A stretch of DNA of 12,673 bases from Beijerinckiaceae bacterium (lineage in GTDB: Bacteria; Pseudomonadota; Alphaproteobacteria; Rhizobiales; Beijerinckiaceae), in contig DAICZI010000011.1 in assembly GCA_027311205.1 (NCBI GenBank), forward strand, positions 1-12,673, given 5' to 3'. Shown here piece by piece: positions 7,039 through 12,592 of this stretch; position 1 is the stretch's first letter; every line of letters begins with the position of its first letter. Below the pieces are notes generated by a model, which saw only the letters and a program-made list of their open reading frames with translations, was not told where the DNA came from and did no database searches. The position numbers and the translations under genes are program-made.

Positions 7039-8783
7039 CCCTTCTCGTCGATGACGTCGCCGATGTTGGCGTCACTATCGGGCATGATCATTTCATTATG
7101 GGCCTTGCCTGAAGGAATCATCGGCAGGCAATTTTCGTTCTTGTCGACGAGGCAATCGAAAATCACCGGATGCGGCGAATCGATCATCTGCATGATCGCG
7201 GCATCAAGCTTGGCCGGGTCGCCGCAGCGAATGCCAACGGCGCCGTAGGCTTCCGCCAGTTTCACAAAATCGGGCAAAGCCTCCGAATAGCTTTCTGAAT
7301 AGCGCCCGCCGTGCAGCAACTCCTGCCACTGGCGCACCATGCCCATATATTCATTGTTGAGGATGAAGATTTTGACCGGCAGGCGATATTGCAGGGCCGT
7401 CGACATTTCCTGCATGTTCATCAGGATCGACGCTTCGCCGGCAATATCGATCACCAGGGCCTTGGGATGGGCCATTTGCACGCCAATGGCGGCGGGCAGG
7501 CCATAACCCATGGTGCCGAGCCCACCGGAGGTCATCCAGCGGTTGGGCTTTTCAAAGTGATAATGCTGGGCGGCCCACATCTGATGCTGGCCCACCTCCG
7601 TGGTGATGAACGTGTCACGGTCTTTGGTCAGTTCATAAAGGCGCTGCACGGCATATTGCGGCTTGATGGTTTTATCGGAGCCGCGAAAGCCAAGCGAATT
7701 GCGGGCGCGCCAGATGTCGATCTGCGTCCACCAGGCTTTCAGCGCGGATTTATTGGGCTCCATCGCCTGTGTGCGCCACAACCTGACCATGTCTTCCAGC
7801 ACATGGCCGCAATCGCCCACGATCGGCAGATCAACCTTTACGTTCTTGTTGATTGAGGAGGGGTCGATGTCGATGTGGATTTTCTTCGAGCCCGGCGAAA
7901 ACGCATCGAGCCTTCCGGTGATGCGGTCGTCAAAGCGCGCGCCAACGCAGATCATCAGATCGCAGTCGTGCATCGCATTATTCGCTTCATAGGTTCCGTG
8001 CATCCCGAGCATTCCAAGCCATTGCTTGCTGGACGCAGGAAACGCGCCGAGGCCCATCAAGGTGGACGTCACCGGAAAGCCGGTGAGGCCCGCCAGTTCG
8101 CGCAGCAGGGTCGAGGCATGGGGGCCGGAATTGATCACGCCACCGCCGGTGTAAAACACCGGGCGTTTGGCTTTCGCCATCATCGCCAGCGCGTGCTTGA
8201 TCGCGTCGGCATCGCCCTTGAGCTGAGGATGATAGGTCTTGTGCTGGCTGTTTTTCGGAAAACTGTAGGTGCCCAGGGCAAACTGCACGTCCTTGGGGAT
8301 GTCGATCACCACCGGGCCGGGGCGGCCGTGGCTGGCGATGTAAAACGCCTCATGCAGGATGCGCGGCAAATCCTCGATGCGCCGCACCAGATAATTGTGC
8401 TTGGTGCAATGGCGGGTAATGCCGACCGTGTCGCATTCCTGAAAGGCGTCGTTGCCGATGAGGTGCGTCGGCACCTGCCAGGTGATGACGACCAGCGGGA
8501 TTGAATCCATCAGCGCATCGGTGAGGCCGGTGACGGTGTTGGTCGCCCCTGGGCCGGAGGTCACCAGCAGCACGCCGACCTTGCCCGAGGAGCGGGCATA
8601 GCCTTCGGCGGCATGGGCCGCGCCCTGCTCGTGGCGCACCAGCACGTGCTTGACGAAATTATGCTTGAACAAGGCGTCATAGATCGGCAGCACAGCACCG
8701 CCGGGATAACCAAACAGCGTGTCAACGCCCTGGTCTTTCAGGGCCTCCACCACCATCTCCGCGCCGGTCATCTGCTTTGCCAT
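7023..8783 (-). CDS. ilvB: Acetolactate synthase (AHAS) large catalytic subunit
   Basis: A 586-residue thiamine-diphosphate enzyme that condenses pyruvate to acetolactate (or with 2-oxobutyrate to acetohydroxybutyrate), the first common step to valine, leucine and isoleucine. Visible features: FGYPGGAVLPIYDAL and the catalytic Glu52 in RHEQGAAHAAEGYAR, the central FAD-binding domain with GLGAFP and GMHGTYEAN, and the C-terminal ThDP domain with MTSGGLGTMGYGLPAA. The ThDP-Mg motif reads AGEAS...NN (449-477), with Glu450 where Asp is usual. The herbicide-contact Trp in MGMVRQW is kept. TWQVPTH (101-107) has Trp where TGQV is common. The ATG at 8783 has GGAG eight bases upstream. A Val/Leu/Ile-type attenuator precedes it. 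The small regulatory subunit gene is not downstream; paaX is. Called ilvB here; ilvI would be equally defensible. Confidence 0.95.
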   Translation of the reverse strand: MAKQMTGAEMVVEALKDQGVDTLFGYPGGAVLPIYDALFKHNFVKHVLVRHEQGAAHAAEGYARSSGKVGVLLVTSGPGATNTVTGLTDALMDSIPLVVITWQVPTHLIGNDAFQECDTVGITRHCTKHNYLVRRIEDLPRILHEAFYIASHGRPGPVVIDIPKDVQFALGTYSFPKNSQHKTYHPQLKGDADAIKHALAMMAKAKRPVFYTGGGVINSGPHASTLLRELAGLTGFPVTSTLMGLGAFPASSKQWLGMLGMHGTYEANNAMHDCDLMICVGARFDDRITGRLDAFSPGSKKIHIDIDPSSINKNVKVDLPIVGDCGHVLEDMVRLWRTQAMEPNKSALKAWWTQIDIWRARNSLGFRGSDKTIKPQYAVQRLYELTKDRDTFITTEVGQHQMWAAQHYHFEKPNRWMTSGGLGTMGYGLPAAIGVQMAHPKALVIDIAGEASILMNMQEMSTALQYRLPVKIFILNNEYMGMVRQWQELLHGGRYSESYSEALPDFVKLAEAYGAVGIRCGDPAKLDAAIMQMIDSPHPVIFDCLVDKNENCLPMIPSGKAHNEMIMPDSDANIGDVIDEKGKMLV

Positions 8784-8804
8784 CGTCTTTGCTCCGGGGT
8801 TTCA

Positions 8805-8826
8805 TCTGGCTTTGCCAGAAATCTGG
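8805..8826 (-). promoter_or_regulatory. Mutually exclusive hairpins just before the ilvB ribosome binding site
   Basis: In the minus-strand transcript, CCAGA (8826-8822), TCTGGC (8819-8814) and GCCAGA (8810-8805) lie in a row. The middle element can pair with either neighbour but not both: CCAGA/TCTGG with a 2-base loop, or TCTGGC/GCCAGA with an AAA loop. This lies between the attenuator terminator and the GGAG at 8792-8795. Confidence 0.4.
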
Positions 8827-8831
8827 ACAAT

Positions 8832-8854
8832 AAAAAAGCCCCTTAGAGGGGCTT
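8832..8854 (-). terminator. Intrinsic terminator of the ilvB attenuator
   Basis: On the minus strand, perfect 8-bp arms AAGCCCCT (8854-8847) and AGGGGCTT (8843-8836) around a CTA loop are followed at once by four further T (8835-8832), making a run of six T. The T-run exists only in the minus-strand reading. It lies about 50 bp before the ilvB ATG and downstream of a short branched-chain-rich reading frame, the place and form of an attenuator. Confidence 0.85.
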
Positions 8855-8861
8855 GGGTCAT

Positions 8862-8908
8862 GCGCCATCGTGGGAAAACGAACCTCAGGTTCGTCCCAAA
8901 AATGGCGC
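8862..8908 (-). promoter_or_regulatory. Leader RNA hairpin of the ilvB attenuator
   Basis: In the leader RNA an inner stem pairs TGGGACGAACC (8898-8888) with GGTTCGT plus CCCA (8884-8878 and 8874-8871), with a 3-base bulge. The 3-base loop is the leader stop codon TGA. An outer stem pairs GCGCCAT (8908-8902) with ATGGCGC (8868-8862). The structure overlaps the second half of the leader reading frame, so the ribosome's position would decide whether it forms. The antiterminator pairing is not clear to me; only TTGGG (8899-8895) with CCCAA (8857-8853) was found. Confidence 0.6.
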
Positions 8909-8932
8909 GCGCGGTACGAGAAGAATTTTCAC
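8885..8932 (-). CDS. Attenuator leader peptide of ilvB, 15 codons
   Basis: GTG AAA ATT CTT CTC GTA ... TGA encodes M-K-I-L-L-V-P-R-A-P-F-L-G-R-T. Four consecutive codons for isoleucine, leucine, leucine and valine, the end products controlled by this pathway, right after the start are the hallmark of an ilv attenuator leader. No Shine-Dalgarno precedes the GTG, and the promoter would start transcription at or next to it, so the mRNA is probably leaderless, as reported for trpL in Sinorhizobium. Starvation for any of these amino acids should stall the ribosome at codons 3-6 and relieve termination. Too short for ordinary gene finders. What I see is the peptide, promoter and terminator in the right order; the control itself is inference from known attenuators. 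Confidence 0.75.
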   Translation of the reverse strand: MKILLVPRAPFLGRT

Positions 8933-8937
8933 GCGTC

Positions 8938-8967
8938 GATCTAGGCCCGGAAGGGCCAGCAAGTCAA
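8938..8967 (-). promoter_or_regulatory. ilvB leader promoter
   Basis: Minus strand: TTGACT (8967-8962) followed after 17-18 bases by a weak -10, CTAGAT/TAGATC (8944-8938). The start point would be about 8932, the first base of the leader GTG. The spacer holds a perfect inverted repeat, GGCCC-4-GGGCC (8944-8957), which could be an operator or simply GC-rich sequence. Confidence 0.6.
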
Positions 8968-8971
8968 TGGG

Positions 8972-8992
8972 GTTTTGCGGGAGTTTTGCGGG
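8972..8992. repeat. Tandem direct repeat GTTTTGCGGG, 11-bp period, between ilvB and mmcB
   Basis: GTTTTGCGGG occurs at 8972-8981 and again at 8983-8992, one base apart. It abuts the ilvB -35 region on one side and lies 54-74 bp before mmcB on the other. The repeat contains GTTT-N7-GTTT, which has the spacing of the alphaproteobacterial LexA operator GTTC-N7-GTTC but differs from it at the last base of each half. Confidence 0.5.
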
Positions 8993-9045
8993 TCAACTGG
9001 CCTTTGGCATTGCACATTGGGCCAAACTGCGCTGAATTCGGCGAC

Positions 9046-9528
9046 ATGATTATTTCGCCTCATGACATTGGCGCGCCGCCGCCTGATGGTCGCCAGTCCG
9101 AAACCGCCTTGATGGTGGCGCGCGGGGTGCGGCGGTTGTTGCGCCAGCAGGGCTTTTCAAGCCTGCCGGAAGTGGCGCTGATGTCGGGGCGGCGCGCCGA
9201 TATTCTTGCTCTGGCACCAGATGGCACGCTGCATATCATTGAAATCAAATCTTCCGTGGCCGATTTCCGCGCCGATCAAAAATGGCGCGATTATCGCGCC
9301 CATTGTGACCGGCTTTATTTCGCCATTCCTCAAATTGTGCCCCTTGCCATCATGCCTGCCGACGCGGGGTTGATCGTCGCTGATGCCTATGGCGCCGCGA
9401 TCATCCATGAAGCTCCGGAGCACCGTTTGCCTCCAGCGACGCGGCGCGTGGTGCTGCTAAGGTTTGCGCAACTGGCCGCCGACCGGCTGCATCAGCTCTG
9501 GGATCCAGGTTCGGGAACCCCAGCCTGA
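9046..9528 (+). CDS. mmcB: MmcB family DNA repair protein (PD-(D/E)xK nuclease fold)
   Basis: A 160-residue protein of the MmcB family. In Caulobacter, MmcB belongs to the SOS regulon and works with the ImuA-ImuB-DnaE2 mutagenesis pathway; the exact biochemical activity is not settled. The nuclease-like core is visible: SLPEVALMSGRRADILAL with Asp52, then HIIEIKSSVADFRADQKW with Glu66 and Lys68, the D...E-x-K pattern, and the trailing WRDYRAHCDRLYFAIP. The frame is open back to 8719, but that extension runs antisense through ilvB and the attenuator. ATG 9046 (MIISPHD) gives normal family length; its ribosome binding site is weak. It is divergent from ilvB across a 262-bp regulatory region. 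Confidence 0.85.
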   Translation: MIISPHDIGAPPPDGRQSETALMVARGVRRLLRQQGFSSLPEVALMSGRRADILALAPDGTLHIIEIKSSVADFRADQKWRDYRAHCDRLYFAIPQIVPLAIMPADAGLIVADAYGAAIIHEAPEHRLPPATRRVVLLRFAQLAADRLHQLWDPGSGTPA

Positions 9529-9674
9529 AGATCGAGCGCAGGGTTGGCGCGCTGGCGATGCAACCCGGCGCAAGGAAAATCAGACTGATCGAAAATTTAT
9601 ACGCAGATGTTCATGAAATTGCAGGCTTTGCGGCGCATTTTCCGAAATGACGCAAGAGGAATGCGGGTTGAAGC

Positions 9675-10205
9675 ATGAATACTATTGCAGGAACCGCCAT
9701 CTTCACGGTCATTGCGGCCGTGGTCGCATCGCAGGTGCTGTCGCACACCAATTGGAACGAGATCAAGCCTGCACCACCCGCCGCCGCAATCCCTAATAAT
9801 GACCGCGTCGCAGCACCACTGCCAAGCGCCAATCACGCCACAGCCTCCCTGTGGGCCGGCCCAACCGGCAATTTCATGGGCCATGCCACCATCGACGGTG
9901 CGGATGTGGCCATCATGATTGACACCGGGGCCAGCTTTGTTGCCCTCACCCATCATGATGCCGTCAATATGGGGATAGCGCCGCAGCCGGGCGATTACCG
10001 CCTCGCGCTGAGCACCGCCAACGGGGTTGCCTATGCCGCCCAGGTTCATCTCGATTCGATCGAGATTGGCAACGTGCGGGTTGATGATGTGCCAGCCATC
10101 ATCGCGCAGCCTCATGCGCTCGGTCGCTCGCTGATCGGCATGAATTTCCTGCGTCGCCTGCGGAACTTCAAAGTGCAGGGCAATCAGATCAAGCTCACGC
10201 AGTAA
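9675..10205 (+). CDS. Membrane-anchored retropepsin-like (clan AA) aspartic protease, TIGR02281 type
   Basis: A 176-residue protein with an N-terminal hydrophobic segment (residues about 5-23, a single transmembrane anchor) and a proline/alanine-rich linker to about 60. A retropepsin-like domain follows. The catalytic motif is IDTGAS with Asp83, followed by FVALTHHDAVNMGI, and the second conserved element is LIGMNFLRRL (153-162), matching the LLGMSFL-like stretch of this family. One Asp-Thr-Gly per chain implies a homodimeric active site, facing the periplasm if the N-terminus stays in the cytoplasm. The physiological substrate is unknown. It begins 146 bp after mmcB; the gap holds no clear promoter. 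The ATG at 9675 has no strong Shine-Dalgarno. A hairpin about 50 bp after the stop may terminate it. Confidence 0.82.
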   Translation: MNTIAGTAIFTVIAAVVASQVLSHTNWNEIKPAPPAAAIPNNDRVAAPLPSANHATASLWAGPTGNFMGHATIDGADVAIMIDTGASFVALTHHDAVNMGIAPQPGDYRLALSTANGVAYAAQVHLDSIEIGNVRVDDVPAIIAQPHALGRSLIGMNFLRRLRNFKVQGNQIKLTQ

Positions 10206-10255
10206 TCCTGGCGAGCCTTTAATCACGGCAAGCCTTTTGTCAGGGAATCATGATG

Positions 10256-10282
10256 GCCATGGCATGTCGCCATGGCTTGTTT
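10256..10282 (+). terminator. Probable terminator after the aspartic protease gene
   Basis: Two copies of GCCATGGC (10256-10263 and 10269-10276) form an 8-bp stem with a 5-base loop, followed by TTGTTT. The T-run is imperfect and present only on the plus strand. Each arm is itself a palindrome, so the two copies also read as a direct repeat. The 191-bp space 10206-10396 between the convergent protease and tad genes holds no other feature I can support. Confidence 0.5.
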
Positions 10283-10396
10283 CCGTGAGAGACTGCAGGA
10301 GAGTTCAACACCCCTGTGCAGGTCTGAAAGCTTCCTGCGCAATTTCGAGCCCCAGCAAAGGTGTTCGAGCGAGGCAAAGGCGGCATTTGTGACGCC

Positions 10397-11119
10397 TCAC
10401 GGGGTATTCAGGGGGCAGATGTTTTCAGTGTAGGTTGTGCCGCCCGCATACGCGAGTTGCGGAAAGTTGCGCGGCGCTTCCGTATTTATCCGCTTCATGA
10501 CGATCAAAGGCGGCGAATGATATTGACCGAGAGGCGTTTTAAAATTGATGTTGAACGGCGTTGGGTAATTATAGACCAGATCAACAATAAGAAGCGAGCC
10601 GCCCTGCACCAGGCTGCCATGCAGCGTCGTGGGGCTAGGGCCAACCGTGTCCCCGGTCAGCGTCAGAGCTGTTGAACAAGGGCGCAGATTGGCCTTGGTA
10701 CCGGTGGTGACTGACCAGTCGACCATGGCATTGTAGGTCGTCGAACCTTGCGCAATCGGCACGAATGTAACACTCGTCAAGGTTATGCTGAGCTTTCCCC
10801 CGGCGATATTGAAGGGGAACATCATTGGCGTTGCCGCCTGGAAAATGGCGTCAAAATCACTATCTTGCAGGTTCTTCGAGACTTCGGCGCTCAGCAGCAA
10901 CCCCATCTCCAGGGCAACGTCTCCCAATTTATGGCCTGCTGTCACGGCGATGGTTGTTTCCGCTGATCCGAAATACATCAGCATCATCAATGGAAAGACC
11001 AACGCGAACTCAACGGCCGCGATGGCTTTTCTGTCGCCATGAAAGCGACGAAGCCGCTTAAGAAGCCGGTTTGGCATGGTCTTCACTCTCGGCGAGCGGG
11101 GGAGGAAAGAATTTGGCAT
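10397..11119 (-). CDS. TadE/TadG-like pseudopilin, second of the pair
   Basis: A 240-residue protein with the layout of Tad (Flp) pilus minor pseudopilins: a basic N-terminus (RLLKRLRRFHGDRK), the conserved AAVEFALVFPLMMLMYFG segment (about 34-51) with the family's Glu in its first turn as the single transmembrane helix, then an exported beta-rich domain ending in a Cys-containing tail. TadE/TadG proteins support assembly of the type IVc pilus at the inner membrane. The start at 11119 lies three bases after the preceding gene's stop, which suggests coupling. An internal ATG at 11077 (MPNRLLKRL), with a GAAG a few bases upstream, would give 226 residues and a more usual N-terminus; I cannot decide between them. 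By length it resembles TadE more than the large TadG with a von Willebrand domain. Confidence 0.82.
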   Translation of the reverse strand: MPNSFLPRSPRVKTMPNRLLKRLRRFHGDRKAIAAVEFALVFPLMMLMYFGSAETTIAVTAGHKLGDVALEMGLLLSAEVSKNLQDSDFDAIFQAATPMMFPFNIAGGKLSITLTSVTFVPIAQGSTTYNAMVDWSVTTGTKANLRPCSTALTLTGDTVGPSPTTLHGSLVQGGSLLIVDLVYNYPTPFNINFKTPLGQYHSPPLIVMKRINTEAPRNFPQLAYAGGTTYTENICPLNTP

Positions 11120-11122
11120 CGG

Positions 11123-11740
11123 TCAGCAGCCCGGCCAGGTTGTCGTCGTTGCGAATGGCTCATTACGTAAAACCGACGAGCTTTCGAGCATGCGAACATA
11201 ATTTCCATTGCTGTCTTTTGTCTGGCTCGCACTGGAAATGCCAACATTGGTCACCCATCCTATCAGCACGGGAAAAAGCGTCGGGAGCGGATAGTTCACG
11301 CTCAGCATCACATAATTGGAACCGGCGCCAGGGCAGAACTTCAAAGTCCCATTCGGGCCGAAGATCGAAGCGGGATCAGACGAAGCAAAATCCGGCAGGA
11401 CACGAAGGTCGACTTGCAGCTTTGAACAATTCATATACGACGGCAGTGTGCTGTTCGCACCGCAGAGCACCTGTGCGACGAAGCTGGGTGCATCGACAAT
11501 GGCGCTGTTATTCTGGATCTGGCCGGTCATGATTTGTTTGGCGGCGTCGGCAACTGCCGTGTCCAGCGCCGCCTGGCTGAACAGGACATAGCCATTCAGA
11601 AAAATCCCCATCAGGACGCCAAAGAAGGGGATAGCCAACATACCAAATTCAAGGGCTGTGACACCGCTCTGGTCACGCAGGAAACGGATGCTGCCACGCC
11701 TGGTCGCTTTGCGTAGTCTTGCCCCAAAGCCCTCAGCCAT
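11123..11740 (-). CDS. TadE-like pseudopilin, first of the pair
   Basis: A 205-residue protein with a basic N-terminus (ARLRKATRRGSIRFLRDQ), the prepilin-like motif SGVTALEFGMLAIPFFGVLMGIFL (25-48) with Glu31, and a single transmembrane helix, followed by an exported domain with four cysteines (around 93, 104, 136 and the last residue, Cys205). This is the standard form of TadE-family minor pseudopilins of the Flp pilus system. The ATG at 11740 has GAGGTG five bases upstream. It forms a two-gene unit with the following TadE/TadG-like gene and lies 151 bp after the secretin-N-domain gene, with a CtrA-like box in that space. No pilin, CpaA peptidase or TadA ATPase gene is in the window. Confidence 0.85.
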   Translation of the reverse strand: MAEGFGARLRKATRRGSIRFLRDQSGVTALEFGMLAIPFFGVLMGIFLNGYVLFSQAALDTAVADAAKQIMTGQIQNNSAIVDAPSFVAQVLCGANSTLPSYMNCSKLQVDLRVLPDFASSDPASIFGPNGTLKFCPGAGSNYVMLSVNYPLPTLFPVLIGWVTNVGISSASQTKDSNGNYVRMLESSSVLRNEPFATTTTWPGC

Positions 11741-11857
11741 TTCACCACCTCACGCAACGCCACGCTTAGAAAATCAAAGATTCCAGATCGGTGACCAGAC
11801 ATAACAGTGAAAGTTTTATATCCGGTTACTGGTACTTCGGCCCTCCCTATGAGTCAG

Positions 11858-11874
11858 TTAAGAAAAATTTAACC
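11858..11874. promoter_or_regulatory. CtrA-like box TTAA-N7-TTAACC upstream of the tadE pair
   Basis: TTAA at 11858-11861 and TTAA at 11869-11872 are separated by exactly seven bases and followed by CC, matching the CtrA consensus on the plus strand; on the minus strand it also reads TTAA-N7-TTAAC. A GAGTC (GANTC, CcrM methylation type) lies at 11851-11855. CtrA controls pilus genes in Caulobacter. A matching -10 could not be assigned with confidence, so activation or repression is open. Confidence 0.5.
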
Positions 11875-11891
11875 AGCCCATTGCCTGCAGT

Positions 11892-12401
11892 TTAATGCGC
11901 GTTTTGTGTTGCTGAAGTTTGCGAGGTACTGTTTCCGCTTGAATCGGCATTATGCTGGGCAATCTGGCTGTCAATGTTTTGGTTAAACGCCTGCGCATCA
12001 CCGATAGTCACGGTCGGCTGGCAATGCGGGTTGCAGTAATAGGTCATGCGGGCCAAGCCATTCTGCAGCAGCAATTTATTATGCAACGCCTGATTGACCT
12101 CAATTTCGCTTGTAGCGATCTGGTTGCCCTGATCATCCAGCGCAATCACGTTGGTTTCGCCATAGCTTTTGCCGGTGATGACCATTGTGTTGATCCGTTT
12201 CAGCAAAGTCACATCGGCAATGGCCGGATTGCCCACCACCAGGGTGTGCACACCAACCGGTACCTTGATGAGGGTCGCCTGATCGATTTTCACCCGTGCC
12301 ACCGGAACCAGTGCATCGGCATGCGCGAAAGTGGCCAAAGGTGCAGGCAACAGGGCAAGCACAAACAGGGCCGCACGGCTGCGGTTGAAAAGGGACGGCA
12401 T
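11892..12401 (-). CDS. Secreted pilus-assembly protein with a CpaC/RcpA N-terminal domain
   Basis: A 169-residue exported protein. Residues 1-28 form a Sec signal peptide with a probable cut at AHA/DA. Residues about 34-105 match the domain found at the N-terminus of CpaC/RcpA outer-membrane secretins: IDQATLIKVPVGVHTLVVGNPAIADV, INTMVITGKSYGETNVIALDDQGN. No secretin barrel follows; the chain instead ends with a C-x3-C pair (Cys123, Cys127) and a Ser/Thr/Gln-rich tail. Stand-alone versions are known beside tad genes and may help the secretin or pilus in the periplasm. The ATG at 12401 has AGGAG six bases upstream, preferred over a start at 12422 that would put seven residues before the signal peptide. 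It is upstream of, and co-directional with, the tadE pair, and divergent from the gene at 12593. Confidence 0.85.
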   Translation of the reverse strand: MPSLFNRSRAALFVLALLPAPLATFAHADALVPVARVKIDQATLIKVPVGVHTLVVGNPAIADVTLLKRINTMVITGKSYGETNVIALDDQGNQIATSEIEVNQALHNKLLLQNGLARMTYYCNPHCQPTVTIGDAQAFNQNIDSQIAQHNADSSGNSTSQTSATQNAH

Positions 12402-12407
12402 GGCAGG

Positions 12408-12412
12408 CTCCT
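12408..12412 (-). promoter_or_regulatory. Ribosome binding site fixing the secretin-N-domain gene start
   Basis: AGGAG on the minus strand, six bases before the ATG at 12401. It supports the shorter start, which places the signal peptide at the very N-terminus. Confidence 0.7.
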
Positions 12413-12512
12413 GTCGAAACACTCGTTGAAGTGCAGTAAAGCGCCAAAATGGTGAAAAATGTCTGAAAGCCGCTTAACTTGGCGGGACAGGCGACTTTGC
12501 TGACGCTACTGC

Positions 12513-12537
12513 GACCGCGTGGCTGGCCATGGCGGTC
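12513..12537. repeat. Inverted repeat in the divergent intergenic region
   Basis: GACCGC (12513-12518) and GCGGTC (12532-12537) are inverted 6-bp arms 13 bases apart, midway between the divergent genes that start at 12401 and 12593. It could be an operator or a chance pairing. No convincing -35/-10 was found for either gene in this 191-bp space. Confidence 0.3.
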
Positions 12538-12592
12538 AACCTGTCTTAAAAATGCCACCTCCGCCGTGAAGAGCGGTGATCGAGGGCTTGTG

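Noticed and set aside
8878..8894. CGAAC-N5-GTTCG palindrome as a possible Bacillus-type SOS box for mmcB.
   Set aside because: The spacing is five, not four, the site is 150 bp from mmcB, and the palindrome is fully explained as the attenuator leader stem.
8719..9045. N-terminal extension of the mmcB reading frame back to 8719.
   Set aside because: It runs antisense through the ilvB 5' end and the attenuator, has no family similarity, and normal MmcB length is obtained from 9046.
9492..9531. GGTTC-GG-GAACC at the mmcB 3' end as a terminator.
   Set aside because: The arms are short, the loop is only two bases, it lies inside the coding sequence, and no T-run follows.
9597..10226. 209-codon minus-strand frame opposite the aspartic protease.
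   Set aside because: The plus strand carries the DTGAS and LIGMNFL motifs and a membrane anchor; the minus frame shows nothing recognisable.
10283..10396. Possible small RNA or tRNA between the protease terminator and the tad genes.
   Set aside because: No cloverleaf, promoter or terminator pattern was found; only weak short pairings.
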